From the NCBI RefSeq assembly GCF_021531435.1, contig NZ_JAFBIS010000008.1, positions 1 to 64,000 of the forward strand: a stretch of 64,000 nucleotides of DNA, written 5' to 3'. The DNA is from Oscillibacter valericigenes. GTDB lineage: Bacteria > Bacillota > Clostridia > Oscillospirales > Oscillospiraceae. A program made the translations under genes and the position numbers. The notes beneath the pieces were generated by a model. That model saw only the letters and a list, made by a program, of their open reading frames with translations, was not told the origin of the DNA and searched no databases. Positions 32,813 through 41,822 of the stretch are shown here, one piece after another. The first letter of the stretch is position 1; each line of letters starts with the position of its first letter.

Positions 32813-33640
32813 TTACCGGCTGATCTCAAATTCCACATACCCCATGACACCGGGGGCTACCGCATAGGGCGGGAACACCACCACGGGGTTTCCGGCCTGG
32901 GCGATATAAAAGCTGGTGGTCTCATCCACGGTGGTGAAGCCGCCCATGCTTTCATCAAAGTACACGGAGGGGTCCGCGGCCATCTGGGTCCGGATGCTGT
33001 CGTTGCAGATGGTCACCCAGTCCTCGCCCAGCAGGTCCCGGAGAGTCAGATCCTTGTCCGCCGCCAGGTCCAGGTTATAATAGGTCCGCTCCCAATAGGC
33101 GTTGGAAAACGACACATTGGACTCCACCAGGAAAGAGACCACGGTATCGGTCTGGGACTTGATGTCATAAGAGACGCTGACGGTGATATCGTGCTGCTCC
33201 CATTCCTCCTGGGAACCGCCGGTGGCCAGGAACGCGTCCTTGTACTCTGCCACAAGCTGCTCGCCTTCGGCGGTCTTGGCGTCCACCCGCTCCTGGATTT
33301 CCGCGCTGACGGCGTCGGCGAAATCCGAGCCAGTCACGGCGGGCTGCTCCACCTCCAGCGTGCGGTCCGCGTTTTCATCCGTATAGCTGCGGACGGTGAG
33401 GATCTGGAACAGTCCGCCCAGCACCGGAATGTCGGCGGCGGCGGACGCCATGGTGGGCGACAGGTTCAGCGCACCCACGACCACCGCAAAGCAGGCGGCC
33501 ACGGTGCCCAGCCGCCGTCCCCAGGCCCGGCGGGCACGCTTGGCCTTTCCCTGCCGGATGCCCGCCCGGACCCGCTGGTCCAGCTCGGCGGGAATAGGCG
33601 TCTCCTCATATACCTGTTTCGCTTCCTTGAATTCGTTCAT
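32813..33640 (-). CDS. RsiV-like anti-sigma factor (DUF3298)
   Basis: 275 residues. Short cytoplasmic N-terminus (about 1-45), one transmembrane helix (VAACFAVVVGALNLSPTMA, about 46-65), and an exterior domain with the DUF3298 features of RsiV: SVSYDIKSQTDTVVSFLVESNVSFSNAYWERTYYNLDLAADKDLTLRDLLG and TSFYIAQAGNPVVVFPPYAVAPG near the end. In RsiV this domain binds lysozyme, which triggers release of the sigma factor. It overlaps the sigma gene by 4 bp. Binding of lysozyme here is an extrapolation. Confidence 0.88.
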   Translation of the reverse strand: MNEFKEAKQVYEETPIPAELDQRVRAGIRQGKAKRARRAWGRRLGTVAACFAVVVGALNLSPTMASAAADIPVLGGLFQILTVRSYTDENADRTLEVEQPAVTGSDFADAVSAEIQERVDAKTAEGEQLVAEYKDAFLATGGSQEEWEQHDITVSVSYDIKSQTDTVVSFLVESNVSFSNAYWERTYYNLDLAADKDLTLRDLLGEDWVTICNDSIRTQMAADPSVYFDESMGGFTTVDETTSFYIAQAGNPVVVFPPYAVAPGVMGYVEFEISR

Positions 33641-34125
33641 ACCTCTTCTCCTTCCAGTGAGACACGTAGTTTTTTCAATCCGGTGTACAGCCGCGTCTTG
33701 ACCGTGCTGAGAGGACAGCCCAGAACCGCGCTGATCTCTTTCAGCGGCAGCTCCTCGTAAAACCGCAGCTCGATGACCGTCCGCAGTTCCGGCGGCAGGG
33801 CTTCCACCCTGCGGGCCAGGGCATCATCCCCCGGAAGCGGGTCCTCGTAGCTGCCGGGGTCCAAATCCTCCGGCGCCGCCAGAGCCTCCCGCTTCCGGCC
33901 GCGGAGCTGGTCTGTACACACGTTGACCAAAATGCGGTAAAACCAGGTGCGCATGGCGTCCGCATCCTTCAAGCTGTCCTGTTTCTCCAGTGCTTTGCAG
34001 ACAGCGGCCTGTACCGCGTCCAAAGCGTCTTCCCTGTTATGCAGATAGCTGTATGCCAGACGGTAAAACCGCGCCTGATTTTCCACAAGATACGTTGTCA
34101 GTTGTGTTTCCCGGATATGTGACAC
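33637..34125 (-). CDS. ECF sigma factor, partner of the RsiV-like protein
   Basis: 162 residues starting at the GTG at 34125, preceded by AAAGGA. Region 2 is LVENQARFYRLAYSYLHNREDALDAVQAAVCKALEKQDSLKDADAMRTWFYRILVNVCTDQLRGRKR; region 4 is ALPPELRTVIELRFYEELPLKEISAVLGCPLSTVKTRLYTGLKKLR. A candidate ECF promoter lies at 34161-34187, which suggests positive autoregulation. Controlled by the downstream anti-sigma gene (4-bp overlap). The MacAB-like operon further downstream may be a target or merely a neighbour. Confidence 0.93.
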   Translation of the reverse strand: MSHIRETQLTTYLVENQARFYRLAYSYLHNREDALDAVQAAVCKALEKQDSLKDADAMRTWFYRILVNVCTDQLRGRKREALAAPEDLDPGSYEDPLPGDDALARRVEALPPELRTVIELRFYEELPLKEISAVLGCPLSTVKTRLYTGLKKLRVSLEGEEV

Positions 34126-34160
34126 GTTGGCATGGTCCTTTCTGTTCGTTCTGTCTGTTA

Positions 34161-34187
34161 GACGGAGAACCGGGGAAAAAAGTTTGC
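34161..34187 (-). promoter_or_regulatory. ECF-type promoter for the sigma factor gene
   Basis: GCAAAC (34182-34187) and CGTC (34161-34164) with 17 bp between, followed by TAAC. This fits the general AAC/CGTC pattern of Bacillota ECF promoters. Confidence 0.55.
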
Positions 34188-34206
34188 GCGGAAAGGGGAA
34201 AATTTC

Positions 34207-34240
34207 AGCAGGGGATGCCGTTGAAACGGTATCCCCTGCT
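34207..34240 (-). terminator. terminator of the exporter operon
   Basis: AGCAGGGGAT-CCGTT pairs with AACGG-ATCCCCTGCT; 7 bp after the permease stop at 34247. Confidence 0.7.
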
Positions 34241-34246
34241 TGCATC

Positions 34247-35491
34247 TTATTCGTACCGCAGAGCGTCAATGGGATTCAGCTTGGCCGCTTTGTTGGCGGG
34301 GAGGTAGCCGAACAGCATCCCGATGCCCACGCTGACGCCGAAACTGACCAGAATGGCCCCCAGAGTGGGCGTGGCGTTGAAGGTGACGCCGCTGGCCGCT
34401 CCCAGGGACTCCACCAGCATCCCGCCGAAGAGGGAGCCCACAGCCACCGCCATCAGATAGCCGAAGAGAATACCCACCAGGCCGCCGAGGGCGGAGGTGG
34501 TGCCGGCCTCGATGATGAACTGGCGGCGGATGTCCCGGCGTTTGGCGCCCAGGGACTTGCGGATGCCGATCTCCCGGGTGCGCTCCGTGACGGACACCAG
34601 CATGATGTTCATGATGCCGATGCCGCCCACCAGCAGGGAAATGGCGGCGATGGCAATGAGAACCGCCATGGCGACGCCCATCATGGCGTTGATCAGGTTC
34701 ACCTGGTCCAGCATCGTCTCGATGTAATAGGCGTCTTCATCCTGATAGAAATTCCACAGCATATCGTTCAGCAGGGCCTTGGCCTGGCCCACCGTGTCCC
34801 GGGAGACCGCCGTGGCCTGATACAGGGTCACGGTGCGGCTGCCGGAGAGTGCCATGGCGTTTTCATAGGGGATGTAGACCCGGTCATCAGAGCTGCCTTC
34901 GGTCATCGTGGTCTGCTGCCGCTGCATTACGCCGATGACGGTATAGGGCACGCCGCCGATATAGAGCGTGTTTCCCAGGGCGTCCCCCCGGAAAGCCTCC
35001 TGCTCCAGGTAAGCCCCGATGACACAGACGTTCTTTCGCTGGGTCACATCCACGTATTGCAGATACCGTCCCTTTGCCAGTGGCTCTCCATCCAGGGTAG
35101 TTCCGTTCTCCGGCCGGTACATAGCCTCGCTGACACCGTAGATGCCGGTCTTTTTGAACTCGTTGCTCCCCTGCCGCACACCCTGGCCGCCGCTGACCCA
35201 GGGGGTCACGCCGCTGAATGTCTCCGGGTGACTGTCAATGAAGTCCATGACTTCCTGGCTGTCCAGCTCCATGGTGCTGCCGTCGCCCCGGCCCCAGGTG
35301 TAAAACATCACCTGGGTGACGCCCAGCTTCTGCACCTGCTGCTCCACCATACCCGTCAGGCCGTTGCCCAGGGAGATGATGATAATGACCGACGCCACGC
35401 CGATGACAATACCCAGCATGGTGAGAAATGCCCGCATTTTACTGGTCCGCAGGGACTTCAGCGCCAGCTTGAAGGATTGGGTGACATTCAT
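34247..35491 (-). CDS. MacB-type ABC transporter permease
   Basis: 414 residues with the MacB/FtsX layout: N-terminal helix (LTMLGIVIGVASVIIIISLGNG), a large extracytoplasmic domain (about 45-275), then three helices (MGVAMAVLIAIAAISLLVGGIGIMNIMLVSVTERTREIGIRKSLGAKR and the last two). The ERTREIGIRKSLGA coupling sequence is diagnostic. MacB-like pumps work as mechanotransmitters with an adaptor and ATPase, exporting peptides or antibiotics. Start overlaps the ATPase stop by 4 bp (ATGA). Confidence 0.93.
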   Translation of the reverse strand: MNVTQSFKLALKSLRTSKMRAFLTMLGIVIGVASVIIIISLGNGLTGMVEQQVQKLGVTQVMFYTWGRGDGSTMELDSQEVMDFIDSHPETFSGVTPWVSGGQGVRQGSNEFKKTGIYGVSEAMYRPENGTTLDGEPLAKGRYLQYVDVTQRKNVCVIGAYLEQEAFRGDALGNTLYIGGVPYTVIGVMQRQQTTMTEGSSDDRVYIPYENAMALSGSRTVTLYQATAVSRDTVGQAKALLNDMLWNFYQDEDAYYIETMLDQVNLINAMMGVAMAVLIAIAAISLLVGGIGIMNIMLVSVTERTREIGIRKSLGAKRRDIRRQFIIEAGTTSALGGLVGILFGYLMAVAVGSLFGGMLVESLGAASGVTFNATPTLGAILVSFGVSVGIGMLFGYLPANKAAKLNPIDALRYE

Positions 35492-36213
35492 ACCTGCTCC
35501 TCCTCGGCCCGCACCACCGCCTGGGGAGCGGCGGCGTCGCCGTCATAGATGATGCGGCCGTCCTGAAGGCGGACGATGCGCCTGGCCTTTCGGGCGATGG
35601 CATTGTCATGGGTGATGAGGACCACGGTATCCCCCTCCTCGTTGAGCTTCTGCAGAAACTCCAGCACCTCCCGGCCCGTCCGGGAGTCCAGAGCGCCAGT
35701 GGGTTCGTCCGCCAGGATGACCGAGGGCTTCCCCGCCAGCGCCCGGGCAATGGACACCCGCTGCTGCTGGCCGCCGGAGAGCTGGTTGGGCAGGTGCTTC
35801 TGTTTATCCGCCAGGCCCACCCGGTCCAGGGCCTGCACAGCCCGCTCCCGGCGCTCCTGGCCGGAAATACCGGCGTACAGCAGGGGCAGTTCCACATTTT
35901 CCAGGACTGTCAGCTTGGGAATGAGGTTATACTGCTGGAACACGAAGCCAAGCATTTTGTTGCGAATTTCCGCCTGCCGGTCGTCATCCATGGTGGACAC
36001 GTCCACACCGCCCAGGCGGTAGGTGCCGGAGGTGGGCACATCCAGACAACCGATGATGTTCATGGCAGTGGATTTGCCGGAGCCGGACTGACCCACGATG
36101 GCCACGAACTCGCCCCGGTCAATGGTCAGGCTGACGCCGTCCAGGGCGTGGACGGCCTCGCCGCCCATGGGATAAATCTTGTATACGTCTTTCAGTTCAA
36201 TGAGATGCGCCAT
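35488..36213 (-). CDS. ABC transporter ATPase, MacB/LolD type
   Basis: 241 residues: Walker [10 protein letters not shown]-loop in [26 protein letters not shown], signature [16 protein letters not shown], Walker [17 protein letters not shown], and His switch LITHD. Highly typical of the FtsE/LolD/MacB branch. It energises the permease downstream (4-bp overlap) and follows the adaptor gene by 2 bp. The three form one operon with the promoter at 37907-37934. Confidence 0.96.
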   Translation of the reverse strand: MAHLIELKDVYKIYPMGGEAVHALDGVSLTIDRGEFVAIVGQSGSGKSTAMNIIGCLDVPTSGTYRLGGVDVSTMDDDRQAEIRNKMLGFVFQQYNLIPKLTVLENVELPLLYAGISGQERRERAVQALDRVGLADKQKHLPNQLSGGQQQRVSIARALAGKPSVILADEPTGALDSRTGREVLEFLQKLNEEGDTVVLITHDNAIARKARRIVRLQDGRIIYDGDAAAPQAVVRAEEEQV

Positions 36214-36215
36214 GG

Positions 36216-37790
36216 TCAGCCCTCCGGGACGGGAGCGGCCTGGTACGCCACCCGGTCTTCCTCCGTCAGGCCGGAGGTGATCTCAATGTAGGCGTCATCG
36301 CTGCGGCCCAAAATGACGGCGCGTTCTTCCAGTCTGGAGGGGTCTGCCAAAGAACCGTCCTCTCCCAGGGCTTCCGCGGGAGCAACCAGCACCGTGCCGC
36401 CCCGGTCCACAGCGGCCACGGGCACGGTGAGGACGTCCTCCGCCGTGTCACACCGGATGGAGGCGGAGACGTTCATCCCCGGCATCAGGCCGCCGAACTC
36501 CGGAATGGCAATGGTGACGGGATAGGTCGTGAAGCCGTCCTTGGTGGTGCCGTTGACGCTGACCCGCTCCACGGTGCCGGTGTAGGCCTCACCGGGCAGA
36601 GCGGCGGCGGTGATGTCCACCGTCTGGCCCGCCTTCACCTTGCCGATGTCCAGCTCGTTGACGTTCATCTGCATTTTCAGGCAGCTCAGGTCGTAGATAA
36701 CAGCCAGGGTGCCGCTGGCGGAGCCGTCCACCTTGTCCCCGGCCTTGAAGTTCTTCTCAATGACCGTGCCGGAGATGGGAGAGGTGATCTTGTAGTCATC
36801 CAGGCTGCCGCTGGCGGAGGAGGCGGACAGATTGGCGCTCTCCAGTGTCAGCCGGGCGGTTTCGATCTGGTCCCGGATGGCAGCGGAGTCCACCGTGCAG
36901 AGGACCTCGCCCTTGGTGACGGTGCTGCCCATCAGCTTGTCAAAGCCGCTGACGGAACCGCTGCCGGCGGCGTAGACCGTGGCGGCGGCGGGCATATTGA
37001 TGGCGGCGCTGCCATAGCTGGTGTAGCTGCCGATGACAGCGGAGGCGGTATAGGCGTCGGACAGGACGCCGGGGTTCTCCACCTTCACCCGGACGCTGCT
37101 GCCCTCCATGCCGTTGCTGGTGACGGCGGTACTGTTGGACACCGCTGTGACGGTGCCGCTCACCGGTTCCACGAAGCTGCCCACGAACACCGTGGCCTTC
37201 TGGCCCACGTAAAACTCGGACGGGGCCACATAGGGGAACAAAAAGTCAATGGACAGGTCCATGCTGGCGACGATCTTCGCAAGGGCGGCGCCGGCGGTGA
37301 CGTCGTCGCCGTTGTGGACATAGACCTCGCTGATGGTGCCGCTGATGGGGGCCGTGGGGCGCCGGGTCTCTTTGGCCTGGTCATAGCTCAACTGGGCCTG
37401 CTGCACGGAGAGTCCCGCCCGGCTGACGGAATTCCGGGCGTCGCCGCTGTCCAGCTCGTAAAGCAGCGCGCCCTCCTCCACCAGATCGTCCTCCTCAAAG
37501 GGGGCGCTGAGAATGGCCCCGGAGATCAGGGTATTCACCTGGTAGGAGTCCGCGGGCTCCAGCGTGGCGGAACCGCTGACCGATACCGACAGGTCCCGGC
37601 GGACCACCTGCTCCACCGTGTAGGACGTCTCCGCCGCTTCGGTGCCGCCCCCCAGCCGGGGCAGCACCGAAGTAGCCAAAACCACCACGGCCAGCAGCAC
37701 CACAAAGACCCGGCCCTTCTTGCCGAGATGGAATCTTCTTTGCTTCTTCTCCGGGAGGAACTGCTCCTCCTGATCCATGATCTCATTCAT
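36216..37790 (-). CDS. HlyD/MacA-like periplasmic-adaptor-type subunit
   Basis: 524 residues. N-terminal cytoplasmic stretch, one anchor helix (GRVFVVLLAVVVLATSVLP, about 28-46), lipoyl-like halves (DSYQVNTLISGAILSAPFEEDDLVEEGALLYELD and the second APISGTISEVYVHNGDDVTAG), a helical hairpin region and beta-barrel (GQTVDITAAALPGEAYTGTVERVSVNGTTKDG). It contains two successive hairpin/lipoyl-type segments, longer than the usual 370-400 residues. In Gram-positive bacteria it joins the MacB permease on the outside of the membrane. First gene of the operon, AAGGAG before the ATG. Confidence 0.9.
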   Translation of the reverse strand: MNEIMDQEEQFLPEKKQRRFHLGKKGRVFVVLLAVVVLATSVLPRLGGGTEAAETSYTVEQVVRRDLSVSVSGSATLEPADSYQVNTLISGAILSAPFEEDDLVEEGALLYELDSGDARNSVSRAGLSVQQAQLSYDQAKETRRPTAPISGTISEVYVHNGDDVTAGAALAKIVASMDLSIDFLFPYVAPSEFYVGQKATVFVGSFVEPVSGTVTAVSNSTAVTSNGMEGSSVRVKVENPGVLSDAYTASAVIGSYTSYGSAAINMPAAATVYAAGSGSVSGFDKLMGSTVTKGEVLCTVDSAAIRDQIETARLTLESANLSASSASGSLDDYKITSPISGTVIEKNFKAGDKVDGSASGTLAVIYDLSCLKMQMNVNELDIGKVKAGQTVDITAAALPGEAYTGTVERVSVNGTTKDGFTTYPVTIAIPEFGGLMPGMNVSASIRCDTAEDVLTVPVAAVDRGGTVLVAPAEALGEDGSLADPSRLEERAVILGRSDDAYIEITSGLTEEDRVAYQAAPVPEG

Positions 37791-37888
37791 ACAAGTTCTC
37801 CTTATTCCGGCCTGACGGCTGTTCTTCCGCTTTCTATAACGGTACGGCGCAGCCGTTTTCTTCAGGCCCTATCATTTTTCTTTGCCCA

Positions 37889-37910
37889 TTGTCTTAGTCA
37901 ATTAGTACAA
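37889..37910. promoter_or_regulatory. dyad overlapping the -10 of the exporter operon
   Basis: TTGT-CTTAGTCAATTAGT-ACAA, an imperfect inverted repeat that overlaps the -10 (37907-37912). A repressor site (GntR/MarR-like) is possible; no cognate regulator gene is adjacent. Confidence 0.35.
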
Positions 37911-37934
37911 TAGCACAATTTTGCCGTTTGTCAA
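37907..37934 (-). promoter_or_regulatory. promoter for the exporter operon
   Basis: On the minus strand TTGACA (37929-37934), 16-bp spacer, TATTGT (37907-37912), about 115 bp before the adaptor start. The leader contains no recognised riboswitch. Confidence 0.55.
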
Positions 37935-38017
37935 GGTGAAAGCTGGAAATTTTTTTGGTACGGGCTGAGGATACACCTTCCACCCAATGGAAGGTCAAGA
38001 GAAATCTTGTGATATAT

Positions 38018-38055
38018 GAAAAAACACGGGCGGCAAATGCCGTCCATGTTTTTTC
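38018..38055 (-). terminator. terminator after the exonuclease gene
   Basis: GAAAAAACACGGGCGGCA pairs with TGCCGTCCATGTTTTTTC (one mismatch and one wobble) around AA; T-run on the minus strand. Confidence 0.8.
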
Positions 38056-38059
38056 AGCA

Positions 38060-38734
38060 TTATTTTAATTCATAAAGGGGAACTGTCCGCTGATAGGGCT
38101 GGGAACGGTAGGTCACAGAGGAGATCTTCCGGCCGGAGACGCCGTATTTGGGGTGGGTGCCGAAAAGGTCGATGTACTGTGCCAGGTCGTCCCGCTCCGC
38201 CGCCATAGCCTCCAGCAGTTGGACCGTGGCCCGGGCGTCGTCCACCGCCCGGTGGCTGTTGACCGCGTCCGTCAGGCCATAGGTCTCGATGGCGTTGCAG
38301 AGCTTGTGGGGATAGTCCCGGCGGTCCCGGTAGACTGTCAGGGCGTCCAGAAACCGGGGCTTTTTCAGCACCTCCACCAGGCCGAAGGGCCGGAGAAACC
38401 AAAAGAGAAAATTCAAATCGAACTGGGCGTTATAGGCCACCAGCAGGGGCCGCTCCGCCCCCTCCAGAAGGGCGCAGAAATCCCCGGCGGCCTCCCGCGG
38501 TGCCACGCCCTCGCTTTGAAGCTGTTCATCCGTGATGCCTGTCAGGTCCGTGATGAAGGGCGGCAGGGATTTCCCTTCCGGCAGGCGGATGAGCCGGTCC
38601 ATGCTGCCGGTCTCCCCGCCTTCCTCCAGAGACACGGCCCCCAGCTCGATGATGGCGTCCCTGCCAAACTCGATGCCGGTGGTCTCCGTGTCGAACACCA
38701 CCAGACGGTCAAACTGTTTCCAAAGGCTTTCCAT
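38060..38734 (-). CDS. DEDDh 3'-5' exonuclease (DnaQ-like)
   Basis: 224 residues. Exo I FDTETTGIEFGRDAIIELGAV (catalytic Asp and Glu), Exo II VAYNAQFDLNFL, and Exo III SHRAVDDARATVQLL (His and Asp) are all present, so it should be catalytic. This is the epsilon/PolC-exonuclease family; its C-terminus is free of the polymerase-binding region of epsilon. It probably acts in repair or RNA/DNA trimming. Overlaps the upstream nuclease gene by 1 bp, making a two-nuclease operon. Confidence 0.9.
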   Translation of the reverse strand: MESLWKQFDRLVVFDTETTGIEFGRDAIIELGAVSLEEGGETGSMDRLIRLPEGKSLPPFITDLTGITDEQLQSEGVAPREAAGDFCALLEGAERPLLVAYNAQFDLNFLFWFLRPFGLVEVLKKPRFLDALTVYRDRRDYPHKLCNAIETYGLTDAVNSHRAVDDARATVQLLEAMAAERDDLAQYIDLFGTHPKYGVSGRKISSVTYRSQPYQRTVPLYELK

Positions 38735-39453
38735 CAGGCAGCAGCCTCCTCCGCCAGCCAGTTGTCGCCGGTGGCGTAGTCGATCTCCACACCGGGCTGA
38801 ACGTTGTAACAGAACACGTTGAAGCAGACGCCGTCGCCGCTGTCCTCCACGGAGTACGCCTCCATCTGAACGCCCCGGGCCACCAGCTCCGTGCCCTGGA
38901 AGGCCGGGGTCACCCGGTAGAGAACGTGGTTGTCCGTTTCTTTCACATAGTCCGCCACCAGGTTCTCAAAGGGCAGCATCCCCTCCACGTTCAGGTAGCG
39001 GGTGCCGGTGATGAGGTTGCACTCGTTGGCGTTCTCTCCCGCCAGCTGGAAGCCGATCAGGTGGCAGCGATTCCACAGGGACTTGCCGTCCACAAAGTCG
39101 TACTGGTTCTGCACCCAGCCGGTGGGCTTCACGGAGCTGATGTCCCCCCGCTTCTCCGTGGGCATCAGGTCCCGGCCGATGCAGGCCTCCGTCACACCGC
39201 AGCGGCCCAGCTCGTCCAGGTCGCTGTAAAACTCGTAGGAGACATCCGTCATGTCCTCTTCGGTGAAGGAGGGCTGGTTGTCGTTGAGGACCACGTAGGG
39301 CGTACCGTCATAGGGCGGGATATTCTCCATGGAATAGGTCTCCGCCGGGGGCGTCAGATACCAGCGTACCGCACTCACCACGATGAGCAGCACGACCACC
39401 AGCAGCGCCTGCTTCACGGTCAAATGGATGGTTTTCGTCTGTTGCTTTGCCAT
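38734..39453 (-). CDS. membrane-anchored DNA/RNA non-specific endonuclease (EndA-like)
   Basis: 239 residues: N-terminal anchor (VKQALLVVVLLIVVSAVRWYL) and an extracytoplasmic beta-beta-alpha-Me nuclease domain with NRCHLIGFQLAGENANECNLITGTRYLNVEGMLPFEN. The His of NRCH corresponds to the catalytic His of DRGH in NucA/EndA, and the Asn of NLITGTRYLN binds the metal. Such enzymes degrade extracellular DNA or process incoming DNA in competence. It lies between a small unknown gene and the DEDDh exonuclease, 1 bp overlap with the latter. Confidence 0.88.
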   Translation of the reverse strand: MAKQQTKTIHLTVKQALLVVVLLIVVSAVRWYLTPPAETYSMENIPPYDGTPYVVLNDNQPSFTEEDMTDVSYEFYSDLDELGRCGVTEACIGRDLMPTEKRGDISSVKPTGWVQNQYDFVDGKSLWNRCHLIGFQLAGENANECNLITGTRYLNVEGMLPFENLVADYVKETDNHVLYRVTPAFQGTELVARGVQMEAYSVEDSGDGVCFNVFCYNVQPGVEIDYATGDNWLAEEAAA

Positions 39454-39455
39454 GG

Positions 39456-39863
39456 TCAGTCCTCTTTTCTCGTATACCGTTCCCGGGTGATGGTCTCATG
39501 GGAGGTGCCGGAAAACTCTGCCCGCTCCGTCAGCGCAAACCGGGACAGGTCCAGCTCCAATCGCACGTCCGACGGATAGGCCCGGTTCCAGCGGTAGAGG
39601 ATGAGGCCCTCCAGCTTCTCCGCCGGGAGCTGGCGGTCCTCCACAAAGCAGATGTCTCCGGGGGCGGCCTGTTCCAGAAACTTCTCTTCCACCCGCACCC
39701 GCTCCGGTGCCCAGTCGAACAGGGGCGCGGAATAAGGCGCCAACCACAGCGGCTTTTTACCGCACAGGGCCAGCAGGTCCTCCTGCTGGGCACGGTCCCG
39801 GCTGAGCCGCCGGCGGTTGAACAACAGGCCGTTCCGGTCATCAATACAGACAGCGGCGATCAT
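39456..39863 (-). CDS. conserved hypothetical protein, 135 residues
   Basis: Start at MIAAVCIDDRNGLLFNRRRLSRD (39863), after GGAG. Predicted soluble alpha/beta protein. Segments: CIDDRNGLLFN, WLAPYSAPLF, PGDICFVED and LILYRWNRAYPSD. I do not recognise the family; it is placed 2 bp before the endonuclease and shares its transcript. A product modifying or folding the secreted nuclease would be possible, but nothing shows it. Confidence 0.65.
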   Translation of the reverse strand: MIAAVCIDDRNGLLFNRRRLSRDRAQQEDLLALCGKKPLWLAPYSAPLFDWAPERVRVEEKFLEQAAPGDICFVEDRQLPAEKLEGLILYRWNRAYPSDVRLELDLSRFALTERAEFSGTSHETITRERYTRKED

Positions 39864-40005
39864 CGCGTCATCTCCTCTCGGTCTTGTGTCACGTCCGGCG
39901 TTTATCATACCAGATTTCGACAGCCTTTGCAAGGTTTACATAACAATAATAATTCCTGGATTTTCGGGCAAACTGGTGGCATCACTGCTGACAGGAGGTC
40001 TTTTC

Positions 40006-40824
40006 ATGCGCCGTTTGCTCCGCAATTCCCTGATGCTGCTTCTTCCCTGCCTGTTTCTGGCGGGGGCGCTGTACGTCCAGCGCCGGGTGACGTCCCGGTC
40101 CGAGGCCGCGTCCGCCTCCGCCGCCATCCCCGCATCCGCCGCCAATTGGGGACTGTCCTTCCCCAACGAGGGGCAGTCCCCGGTGGGCAATGCCACGGTG
40201 GAGGATCTGGCCCAGTACGACGCCTACTACCTGGGGGACACCTCCCAAAAGGTCATCTATCTCACCTTTGACTGCGGGTATGAGAACGGATACACGGAAT
40301 CCATTCTGGACACGCTGAAAAAGCACAACGCCCCCGCCGCCTTCTTCGTGGTGGGAAATATGATTGAGACCGCGCCGGACATCATTCGCCGGATGGCGGC
40401 GGAGGGGCACATCGTGGGCAACCACACCTACCACCACCCGGATATGTCGGCCATTAGTGATCAGGCGGCTTTCCAGAAAGAGCTGGAATCTCTGGCGGCG
40501 CTATACAAGGAGACGGTGGGCGAGGACCTGCCGATGTACTACCGTCCGCCCCAGGGAAAATACAGCGTGGAGAACCTGAAGCAGGCCCAGGCGCTGGGGT
40601 ACAAGACCATCTTCTGGAGCCTGGCCTATGTGGACTGGTATGTGGACAACCAGCCCACGGCGGAACAGGCCTACGCCAAACTGCTGCCCCGCATCCACGG
40701 CGGCGCCATCGTCCTGCTCCACTCCACCTCCAAAACCAACGCGGAAATCCTGGACGACTTGCTGACCAAGTGGGAGGGCATGGGGTTCACCTTTGCCTCC
40801 CTGGACGAGCTGCCGGAGGTTTGA
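40006..40824 (+). CDS. PdaA-like polysaccharide deacetylase (spore cortex)
   Basis: 272 residues: signal anchor (SLMLLLPCLFLAGALYV), Ala/Ser-rich linker, and a NodB-type deacetylase domain (about 80-272): LTFDCGYENGYTESILDTLKKHNAPAAFFVVG, GHIVGNHTYHHPDM (metal His), YYRPPQGKYS, FWSLAYVDW and GGAIVLLHSTSKTNAEILDDLL. The TFD-x-GYENG variant is the hallmark of PdaA, which makes muramic-delta-lactam in spore cortex. Start at 40006 after ACAGGAGG. Divergent from the nuclease operon. Consistent with sporulation. Confidence 0.9.
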   Translation: MRRLLRNSLMLLLPCLFLAGALYVQRRVTSRSEAASASAAIPASAANWGLSFPNEGQSPVGNATVEDLAQYDAYYLGDTSQKVIYLTFDCGYENGYTESILDTLKKHNAPAAFFVVGNMIETAPDIIRRMAAEGHIVGNHTYHHPDMSAISDQAAFQKELESLAALYKETVGEDLPMYYRPPQGKYSVENLKQAQALGYKTIFWSLAYVDWYVDNQPTAEQAYAKLLPRIHGGAIVLLHSTSKTNAEILDDLLTKWEGMGFTFASLDELPEV

Positions 40825-40887
40825 CAGCGCCGTGACCCAGGGCTATAATGTCTCCATCGTGAAAACTTTTCCGACTGGAGAGATCGT

Positions 40888-41715
40888 ATGCCGAACATCA
40901 TCAAAATCACGGACATCGCGGCGCCGGAGCTGGACGTTTTTGCCCGCCTGACGGAGGCTCAGCTGCGAAACCGGCTGGAGCCTGAAAAGGGCGTTTTCAT
41001 CGCGGAGAGCCCCAAGGTCATCGGACGGGCTCTGGACGCAGGGTATGAGCCGGTGTCGCTGCTGATGGAGCCCAGGCATATCGACGGGCAGGGCCGGGAC
41101 ATTATCGCCCGCTGCGAAGGAATCCCCGTCTACACCGCCAGCCGGGAAATTCTGGAGGGTCTCACCGGCTACGCCCTGACCCGGGGTGTGCTGTGCGCTA
41201 TGCGCCGCCCGCCCCTGCCCTCCGTGGAAGACGTCTGCGCAAACGCCCGCCGGGTGGCGGTGCTGGAGGGGATCGTGGACTCCACCAACGTTGGCGCTAT
41301 CTTCCGCTCCGCCGCCGCGCTGAACATCGACGCCGTGCTGGTCACGCCCACCTGCGGCGACCCGCTGTACCGCCGGGCGGTCCGGGTCAGCATGGGCACC
41401 GTGTTCCAGGTGCCCTGGACCCGCATCGGCAGCGAACCGTCGGAATGGCCGGAGCCGGGACTGGAACGGCTGCGGAAGCTGGGGTTCCAGACCGCCGCCA
41501 TGGCTTTGAGTGACGACTCCGTCAGCATCGACGATCCCCACCTGGCGGCGGAAGAGAAGCTGGCTATCGTACTGGGCACCGAGGGCGACGGCCTGGCGGA
41601 GCGCACCATCGCCGAATGCGATTACACCGTCCGTATCCCCATGGCCCACCAGGTGGACTCTCTGAATGTGGCGGCGGCCAGCGCCGTCGCTTTCTGGGAG
41701 CTGCGGGCGTGGTAG
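40888..41715 (+). CDS. TrmH/SpoU family RNA 2'-O-methyltransferase
   Basis: 275 residues. N-terminal substrate-binding region (LRNRLEPEKGVFIAESPKVIGRALDAGYEPVSLL) and the C-terminal SPOUT fold with the three family motifs: DSTNVGAIFRSAAALNIDAVL, LAIVLGTEGDGLAERTI and IPMAHQVDSLNVAAASAVAFWE (trefoil knot, SAM binding). Target RNA, rRNA or tRNA, cannot be told. It follows the PdaA-like gene by 63 bp and may be in the same transcript. Confidence 0.92.
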   Translation: MPNIIKITDIAAPELDVFARLTEAQLRNRLEPEKGVFIAESPKVIGRALDAGYEPVSLLMEPRHIDGQGRDIIARCEGIPVYTASREILEGLTGYALTRGVLCAMRRPPLPSVEDVCANARRVAVLEGIVDSTNVGAIFRSAAALNIDAVLVTPTCGDPLYRRAVRVSMGTVFQVPWTRIGSEPSEWPEPGLERLRKLGFQTAAMALSDDSVSIDDPHLAAEEKLAIVLGTEGDGLAERTIAECDYTVRIPMAHQVDSLNVAAASAVAFWELRAW

Positions 41716-41783
41716 CGAGGTTTTCTGATATTATTTATGAAAAAAGGGCCCTCAGAAAACCGCCAATCCATTGAAATGCAAGA

Positions 41784-41818
41784 AAAAACCTCGGAACCAT
41801 TGTGGTTCCGAGGTTTTT
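41784..41818 (-). terminator. terminator of tRNA-Gln
   Basis: Perfect 16-bp stem (AAAAACCTCGGAACCA and complement) with T-runs on both strands; also ends the methyltransferase gene on the plus strand. Confidence 0.88.
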
Positions 41819-41822
41819 CATC

